Below, in pieces: positions 63,601-64,000 of a stretch of DNA of 64,000 nt. The notes under the pieces were generated by a model, which was not told the DNA's origin, ran no database searches, and saw only the letters and a program-made list of their open reading frames with translations. The stretch comes from Brugia malayi (taxonomy: Eukaryota; Nematoda; Chromadorea; Rhabditida; Onchocercidae): NCBI RefSeq assembly GCF_000002995.4, contig NW_025062479.1, forward strand, positions 11,885,721 to 11,949,720. Direction: 5' to 3'. The position numbers and the translations under genes were made by a program. The first letter of the stretch is position 1. Each line of letters opens with the position of its first letter.

Positions 63601-64000
63601 TCAACAAGTATAAGTATTAGCCAATAGTTTCAGGCTAAATCAAGCTTGCCCCACCTTCTGCTCCATCCTTCACATATGTTACTTTGCTTTTTTTCCCGTA
63701 ACTTAAACTTTTCCTCTTCAGCTTTTTGATATATTTCCAAATAATTAAATTGCTTTTAATTAATTATTTTTTTTTTTTTTTTATTTTTTTCGTTGACAAA
63801 AAAGATGAGAATATGTGGTAGTGAGGTTTTTTTTTTTTTTTTTGAAATATTAATGTTATATGCAAGTTGTTCAATATTTTTCGAAAAAAATCGACAAAAT
63901 TTCTGGAATTGCTCATTAAGATCTAACGTATATTTTAGACTATAAATTATTCCAGCTTTCTCTTCCTTTCTCTTTGTCTCTACATTTTTCGTAAATCTTT
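60608..64000. other. Right-end AT-rich region
   Basis: No gene recognised. Contains homopolymer A and T runs (for example 63769-63788 and 63827-63843), a TG microsatellite at 62796-62846 and purine-rich tracts near 63470-63510. The open frame at 62430-62624 has no supporting features. Confidence 0.5.
62796..62846. repeat. TC/TG microsatellite
   Basis: A short TC run passes into (TG)n interrupted by TCTGTC. A typical polymorphic simple repeat. Confidence 0.92.

Overview
The window is AT-rich eukaryotic nuclear DNA, almost certainly from a nematode. Genes are split into many short exons, the coding sequences closely match Caenorhabditis protein families, and splice acceptors are pyrimidine-rich ending in cag or tag. 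Long gene-poor AT-rich spacers fit a filarial or other spirurid worm, but that placement is inference. I see no prokaryotic, viral or organellar segment and no CRISPR array, rRNA or convincing tRNA.

Six well-supported protein-coding genes account for the clear coding content. (1) 1-6364, plus: an FGD/EXC-5 type Rho-family GEF (DH-PH-FYVE-PH), cut by the left edge of the window. (2) 7593-10260, minus: methionine aminopeptidase 1, complete in 9 exons. (3) 15600-21903, plus: V-ATPase V0 subunit a (UNC-32 type), complete in 20 exons. (4) 24700-30388, minus: a p21-activated kinase, probably MAX-2, in 14 exons. (5) 44854-52071, plus: the calcineurin catalytic subunit (TAX-6), complete in 13 exons. 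(6) 55122-58232, plus: a RASSF-family protein (C1, Ras-association, SARAH), complete in 12 exons.

Genes 1 and 2 converge, as do 3 and 4. Genes 4 and 5 diverge across a 14.5 kb gene-poor stretch (30389-44853) that holds a TTA/TTTA-rich block, a 51-bp tandem repeat and CA-rich satellite sequence. Spacers at 10.3-15.6, 21.9-24.7, 37-44 and 52-55 kb contain short open segments with plausible splice sites. I list the better ones as low-confidence candidate exons, because chance open frames of 40-70 codons are common at this base composition.

Together the genes read as ordinary metazoan cell biology: small-GTPase signalling (Rho GEF, PAK, RASSF), Ca2+ signalling (calcineurin), organelle acidification (V-ATPase) and N-terminal Met removal. 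I found no evidence of an undescribed gene system. The most distinctive observations are three GC-AG introns in three different genes, a 288-bp foldback element with 63-64 bp arms near the right end, a FYVE finger with CX4C instead of CX2C spacing, and a decayed duplicated exon in the Rho GEF gene.
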